Part shown: in pieces, positions 58,090-64,000 of the stretch
Position numbering within the stretch: the first letter of the stretch is position 1
Layout: every line of letters starts with the position of its first letter
Source: Acarospora socialis
Lineage: Eukaryota > Ascomycota > Lecanoromycetes > Acarosporales > Acarosporaceae
DNA length: 64,000 bases
Reading direction: 5' to 3'
Assembly: GCA_025617375.2 (NCBI GenBank)
Contig: JAMYGW020000004.1
Span: 682,001-746,000, forward strand
Notes under the pieces: generated by a model
What the model was told of the DNA's origin: nothing
What the model saw: only the letters and a program-made list of their open reading frames with translations
Database searches by the model: none
Made by a program: the position numbers and the translations under genes

Positions 58090-60403
58090 TTACAGCCCCC
58101 CCTGATGCACCGGACAAGCTCCCGGGCCCTTGGTGTCCCACCACGCGCGAATGCACCTCTTATGGAATTTACACAGACACTCCAAGCGGCCCATCTCGTC
58201 GCCGACGGCAAACTCCTCGAAACAAATGACGCATTCCTGCCCTTCGGCGCCGTCGGAGCCGACGCAGTCTTTTTCGCTGGCGTGGTAGACGACCATGCCG
58301 GCGCTGCGACGGGGCCGATGGTGGTGTTGATGTTGTTGTTGCTGCTGTGCTAAACTGGACGGCGGCGGAGGCTGAGGAGGGACAGCCGATGTCGAAGGCG
58401 CGGCGGCGGCTGCGTGAATGTCCGGGACGCTGCCGTGGAAGACGGGACCCGGGCCGGCTTGCGACGGGGTGGCAGCCGAGGCGGCGATCGCGGCGGCCGT
58501 GGCGGTGGCGGGTGGTGGGCGCGAGGCGCGAGGTGTGGAGGTGGAAAAATGCGATTCGATGCACGACGCGACGTGCTGTTCGCGCGCCGTTTCGCTGCCG
58601 TCGGGACCTTTGGGTGGGAGGGCGGTGTGGCAGATTGGGCATTCGTCTTCTTCGCGTAGGATGGGGACTGATGTGGGAGGTGGAGGTGGTGCGGTAGTTG
58701 CGGGTGGGAGGGGCGTGTCGATGTCGAGCATGGAGCGGTAGCGGGAAGACGGGTGGATGGTGTTGGTGGAGGCGTGGGGACGGTGGCGGGCGTGGTGGAG
58801 TCGGTCGATGGGATAGCGCTGCTTTAGAAAGAATGGTTAGTATAGGTTCGCGATATACCTCAGGGACGTGGAAAGATATTGTAGATGGAATGGCGGGGCT
58901 AAATGCGGGAGGGATGTTTAGATTGACTTACATCGGGGACTGAAGCACCGGGTGCAGAGCCATAAATCGAGGCGTAACGAGGAGGCACTGGTGGAGTAGG
59001 AGCAGGCCCATGATCATGCCGGTGTCGACGATATGACGGTGGATCGACTACGGGGAGCACATCGTGACCGACTGGAATTTCGCCGTTCATCTGTTGCCGG
59101 ATATAATAGTTAGAGTGCAATTCTGGCCTTCGAACTCGGACTGACTTACAGCAAAGTCCCTTCTGCGTCGGCTTCTCAAAAACGCTTCCAGGCTTAGTCT
59201 CTGATAGCCAGAACCGTCCATGGTGCGCCATACGTCTGAAGGTGCTGATATTTCTGTCCTCGACTGGGGTTCCCTCGCAGTTGACGAATCATCTGTCGAT
59301 CCGGAATATAGCAACGTTGGCCGTTGTGATCGGTCTAAAATGACTCCGGGGGGAACTGATGGTACAGGCCGGCTGAAGTTGAGAGGAGGTGGTATAGACT
59401 GAGCGTTTGCAATGGGTGACGTATAACTTGGAGGTGGTAATGGGTTTGGATCTGGTACGCAGGGATTGCATAGTCGCACTTCTTGCCCACCACCAAGTGC
59501 GGCATCAACCCTTCGGGTCTCTTCAGATCCTCTTTCGGGTTGATTTTGACCGGGGGTAGAGGCAACTGCTATATTGTCGTCGCCATCGCCTGTCAGATCG
59601 ACGACTTCGATATTTGCCGACCTCGCCGTAGTAAAGCCGGAACTGGCGTCCATAGGAGGGTGCACGATGTATTGGCGTGGTATAGTGATCCGATGTGGAG
59701 AGCAGCTAGCGCACACCACTCTTCCACATTTCCTGCAATGATGCTTCCTATACCAGAAGTTGAATTGCGTCCCGCATATTGGGCATTTGGAAACCTCGGA
59801 ATCCGGCTGCCATCTAGGTCGAACGAACTCCCCACTTCTCTCTCTGGGTCTATCTTGGGTTGGCCTTTGTGGTAATGGTCTTTCAGGGCTTGAGAGGTTT
59901 ATGGTATTGGTTCTAGCTCCGCCAGAACCACTCATGGCACTGTTACTCCTCCTTTGCAGTGGCGGTGGCATTGGAGAACGGACCAACCCGACAGGCGCAT
60001 GCCCGTAAATGGTGCCGCTGCTGGATCTTCTCCTGACAATATCGTCCTCGTGCGCCGTCAACCTTCTCTTTCTGTCCACAGCCATCATCGTAGCCCTCCT
60101 TGCATCAACCTGAGCCTGTCTGTCACCGCGTGATGCTTCATCGCTGGGCCCTTCTCGAAGGAAATCAATCCATGTTTCTCCATCAACTTCCCCACCACCT
60201 GCACCTGCACCTAGCATACTGCTGTAAGGACCTAGACCAAACCCGAAAACATCACTGTCACTGTGCCCTCTCCACAGAGCGTTCCTAACGGAGGCCCCAT
60301 TGTTATCAGTGCTGCCATCTGCGACCGCAGTCGACATGTTCCTCACGGCATGTTGAGGGACGCGAGAGGGTAGATATCTTGAGGAGTTTGGTGGCGAGTC
60401 CAT
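58090..60403 (-). CDS. FYVE and RING zinc-finger protein (Pib1-like E3 candidate)
   Basis: 714 residues in exons 60403-59150, 59090-58932 and 58821-58090. Three zinc modules: a FYVE domain from residue ~205 (WQPD, CPICGTQF, RKHHCRKCG, then RLCNPC ~313), which binds PI3P on endosome or vacuole membranes; a CPIC..HVASCIESH finger near 528; and a C-terminal RING (CVICFEEF, CLCKFHKRC, CPVH) from ~665. FYVE plus RING recalls yeast Pib1, an endosomal ubiquitin ligase, though this protein is over twice as long. The FYVE is split before its last Cys pair by about 70 residues carrying EVVDLTGDGDD, which looks like a SUMO-interaction motif. The last linker is Ala/Pro-rich with QQQQQHQHHH. The start could instead be 11 codons upstream. 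Confidence 0.82.
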
Positions 60404-61653
60404 CTGCACTTTCGAGGCTAGCCGTGGCCGTTTCACACACCGGGTGCAAGGCTCATGCTCGGTGTCGAAGCGGCGATCCAGGTTGAGCTCTAGCGAAGAC
60501 CTTGCGGTCTAAGTCAACAGCGAACGCAAATAATCTCTTCGATGAGTTCGGTGCCCTCGGCGGGACTGTTATGTCGAGAGTTCGTTGACGGCGTCATGCA
60601 GGGATATACATAGTCTCGTGCTTGGCTTTGGTTACCAATCGGTACGTCGCTTTCCTTCCCATTCCATGCAATGCCACGTACAGCGCCTTATCAGTGAGCA
60701 ACGACGGGTGTTGCAAGAAGAGCAAGCCGGTGTTGGAGCTTCTTCTTGGTCAATCAGACCTTCGCCGCTTTCTTTACATTAATCGGTTGCAAGCTGAGAC
60801 TCCGGTAAAAGCCGAAGCTGCTGTGGATGTGCTCTTTGGGTATAGCGCCTAGTTGACTGGCTGGGAGCCTGAGAGGAACTTTAGAGGCATCAGACAGCGA
60901 TACAAAAGCCTGGTCTTGATGTAAGTTCTAAGTGGTCTGGACTGTTGTATGTGTATCCATTAGATGGATATATGAGGATTATGTGAATACGGAATATATA
61001 TTGTGTGAAAGAATGTCATAGGGTCGACTAGGTTTATGACCGTAGGACGATAGAATAGTGAGGTATGCTTCATATGTGTTAGGGCTCTACAAGATTCTCT
61101 AGAGTATCTTATACTTAAAGGCCAATACCCATCATATCCCGGCATCGATTCAAAGACTACTGAAATTCAATCAACACCACATCGGTCGAACGTCGTGCGG
61201 TGTATACAGGATTGCTTGAGGCAACATGTAGAGCTCTTAGATTAAGTCTTTAGTACACTAGATAGGTAAAGATCCCTATTAGCTTGAAGTAGATATACTT
61301 GAAGTCGACCAGGCATTTTTCGCTGGCATGATGAAAGTCTTTCCACGCCCGTGGCTGAAGTTCCCCCGCATGTTCGTATCCTACAAGAAGTGAACAAGGT
61401 CGCGCTCAATCTGTATGAAGAAGATAACCTGTTAATGGCGTTGGGAACCCGGCCAACCGTATGTACGTGAAGCCAGATGTGCAACGCTGCCGACCCCTGA
61501 CCATCTCCATGCTGCCCAGCGCCGAAACCCGACCACTCGACTTTTTGGAAACAAGGAAACTCGTTACGGTCGTGAGATCAAAGAACCGCAGAAAGAGTCG
61601 CGTGGGCAACCTATGTGCTTTTATGTAGAATAATATGATTTGGGTATCTTTAA
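60404..61653. other. Intergenic, no supported gene
   Basis: 1.25 kb, A/T-rich in 60950-61260. Promoter of the FYVE-RING gene on the left and 3' flank of the FLC/TRP-like gene on the right. Confidence 0.45.
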
Positions 61654-64000
61654 TCAAATACGACGCTCTGTACTTCCGCTCCGCCTTTTGTCGTCGTCAA
61701 CAAGCTCTGCAGTACTCCCTAAGAACGATGAATTATCCGGACTTGCTTTATGTATTGCATCGCTAGCCCGGTGCTGTTGAACGTAGCCCATACTCGACGG
61801 TCGGTCGTTACGAGTATCTGGAGCATGGGAGCCCAAAACTGAAGACGAGTGTCGGACGTGAGCAGCGCTCTGGCCTGTTCCCTCTTCACCTGGTGTGGGA
61901 CCAACGCTCGAGTTCGTAGACTCGGCCCCTGTTGACAGTCGGTCAGACTTTGTAGATGAAGGCTTCGATTCAAAAGGGAGCCGACTTGAGGTGTTCGTGG
62001 GTTCCATACGACGCTCCAACGAATGATTGAAGCCGTAGGAAAAGTTCTTGGTCCTCGGAGGGGATGACGGTGGTGTTGGTCCCACCGTAGCTAACCGTGG
62101 CGCTGCCGCGGACACGAAGTCTGCTTGACCCGAAGATGACTGGCGCCTTGAGCTCCTTTGTGGGAGGATGGGTGACCGCCGCGCTTTCTTGCTCGTACTG
62201 CCATATGATGGCTTCGAGCTTGCTTTGGATGCAATACGACTCGGCAGCTCGATTCCGCCTCCCGTATCGATGTTAGGGAGAATTGGAGGAACTTGAGAGA
62301 TCTGGCTGAGCCGTGCTGCTCCTGATTCTTCGTGCTCCTCGGAGTCGAGATCACTGGTATCATTCTCATCCGATGACGCAGACGATGGCATGTCCTTGTC
62401 CGGTGGGCGTCGCGTACCGGCCCCGATAGCGTCGCCCTCGTCGCTGAGATCGAGAGTGCGACTCCTCTCTACGCCAGTGGCTCGAGGATTGTCCCGGTAT
62501 GGTTCTGCTCCATCCACGGTCGTGACCTCTGAGTTGACGTGTGGGCCCATAGATGGGGGCACCCTAGAGCTCCTGACAACCTCAAAGCCTTTACCTTTGT
62601 CTTTGGTCTTTCCGCCGAACAGACCTTTTATCCAGCCGGTGGCGGAAGATACTGGGCCAGTGGGATCCGCCGGACCAGTCTTCAATCTCCGGGTTGGCAA
62701 ATTGGACAATGCTGGTCCACGGACACCGTAATAGAAATCAACCTCTCGCACCGCGTAGTCGGTCGGAGATCCTCGCTGGTCGCTGACGTTGGGGTCCGAA
62801 GTGTCTCGCTGAGCACCGAGATACGCAGGAATCGGTGTAACCCTGCCTGAGGCTGGCGGAATTTCAACCAGGTCCACTGCTTCTCCTTGCTCAGGACTGT
62901 TTCGACTCCAATCCTTGTTAGCCCAGTCCCCGCTGTTCCAGGACCGCCTGCTCGGGTCGCCCGGTAGATTCATTTCCAACGTTGTCCTTCTTCCACGTGG
63001 TGGCCGGTAATAGGGATCTGCGGCCTCAGCAGACTTGAGACCTAGTATACCGCCCCGAGGCGACCCTCCAGCGCCAGCATTTGGACTAGCTCTTTGTAAG
63101 GAAGCGGCCCCATTGGGAGCGCCAGTAGTCGTGGGTGTGTACGGGGCACTGCCGCTACCTCTGTGAGGATGACCCGCGCTTGGCGCGCTGATCGAGTCAG
63201 GGCCTACGCTTCTTCTCCCGTCACTGGCCGCATGCCTGTTCAGCAGAACTGCAGAGCTCCCAGATAAGCTGCGGGACCTTGCGTCGTTGAGCTGAATAGA
63301 TTTGTGGTCGTTATCGTGACCCAGCATGGCTGCGTCCGAAGTCATGCTATTCCGAGCAGCGCCATCACGTCGCGATAACCTTCGGGAGAGCTGACGCATG
63401 CCGAAAACCTGAGATGGAGCAATGAAAGTTAGCGTGTGCTTGCTCCGGTAAGAGACGGATAGGTGCATAGGGAGAAAAGTTTTATTGGTGAATGTTTTTG
63501 ACAACTCACCTTGACAAGCCCTCCTCGTCTGGCTGTACCGCCAGCCATACCTTCCTCTCCACCGGCACCAGCAAGTCTTGCGGCCACTTCGATGACAGTC
63601 TGCACTGCATTCAGGAAGAAGCCGAACACCAACACAATAGCGTGCATTAAGAGGATAACGTAGCCAATCCAGCCTCTAGGTGCTTCTGTTACACCCAAGG
63701 AAGGCACAAAAGCCACGCTGAGGAGGATTGTAATGAGCCTGATAACCGCAAAGAAAATATGGTATGCATTCATGGAAGTGGAGGAATGGAATGGTCGAAA
63801 GGCGTTCAGAGTGAGAATGAAAATGACTTCGCAAATTGCTAGAAGAATCAGCTGAGCAATACCGGAAGGCTGAAGGGCACCAATGGCTACACCGCGGACG
63901 AAGGTAAGCAGCACCGGAATGAGAGCAAAGGTAGCAGCATTATCGGAGTAGGTGTTGTAAAGCGGACCGTAGAGCATCACAGTCGGGAGGTCGTCGAACA
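61654..64000 (-). CDS. FLC/TRP-like membrane protein, C-terminal part (runs off right edge)
   Basis: The visible 3' part has exons 64000-63510 and 63408-61654, joined over a 101 bp intron. The first ~160 residues hold the last hydrophobic helices (ATFALIPVLLTFVRGVAIGA; LILLAICEVIFILTLNAF; YHIFFAVIRLITILLSVAFV; WIGYVILLMHAIVLVFGFFL) typical of the TRP-like domain (PF06011) of fungal Flc/Pkd2/Spray proteins, which act in calcium and wall homeostasis. The remaining ~590 residues are a long disordered cytosolic tail rich in Ser, Arg, Pro and Gly with a Lys-rich GLFGGKTKDKGKG patch. The frame is open to the window end, so the signal peptide and ML-like domain lie outside. Confidence 0.8.

Overview
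The window is nuclear DNA of a filamentous ascomycete (Pezizomycotina; I cannot place the class with confidence). The genes are split by short GT-AG introns, mostly 42 to 110 bp with CTAAC/CTAAT branch sites. The families are typical of the group: Zn2Cys6 regulators, a LaeA-like methyltransferase, a CYT-4/Dss1 RNase, CnxG, an Fmp42-type carrier and an FLC/TRP-like membrane protein. All exon boundaries were worked out by hand from splice signals and reading frame.

Layout. 0-3.4 kb: the 3' part of NUP85. 3.9-6.9 kb: a decayed stretch with an N-terminal fragment of a 2-oxoglutarate oxygenase, a 263 bp tandem duplication, and a broken gene that resembles the fungal arginine-containing cyclodipeptide synthases (it carries a DDxxE motif). 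7.4-20.0 kb: a Zn2Cys6 regulator, L-rhamnonate dehydratase (LRA3), an amidohydrolase lactonase (LRA2), an SDR dehydrogenase (LRA1) and a DHDPS-family aldolase. Together these can carry out the non-phosphorylative L-rhamnose pathway (rhamnose to lactone to rhamnonate to 2-keto-3-deoxyrhamnonate to pyruvate plus lactaldehyde). An A-T-reductase NRPS-like gene lies between LRA3 and LRA2. It has two in-frame stops, both explicable as CpA to TpA changes (the RIP signature), and one frameshift, so it is called a pseudogene.

20.0-29.2 kb is gene-poor and holds a small conserved Cys/Tyr-rich protein and a CBM48 glycogen-binding protein (EsdC-like). 29.2-34 kb: cnxG (molybdopterin synthase small subunit) diverges from a mitochondrial RNase II/CYT-4 gene. 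At 34.0-34.5 kb is a 422 bp non-autonomous DNA transposon with 71 bp inverted repeats and a 9 bp target duplication (Mutator-like). 36.6-42.5 kb: two further Zn2Cys6 regulators in tandem.

43-54 kb: an Fmp42-like MFS carrier, a GFA/CENP-V fold protein, a ten-exon LaeA/UMTA-like methyltransferase and a four-helix membrane protein. 54.6-64 kb: an acetamidase-type amidase containing a GC-AG intron, a small coiled-coil protein, a FYVE-RING protein with an embedded SUMO-interaction-like motif, and the 3' part of an FLC/TRP-like membrane protein that runs off the right edge.

No tRNA, rRNA, CRISPR or retroelement was recognised. The most notable items are the rhamnose cluster with its RIP-scarred NRPS-like insert, the relict cyclodipeptide-synthase locus and the Mutator-like miniature element.
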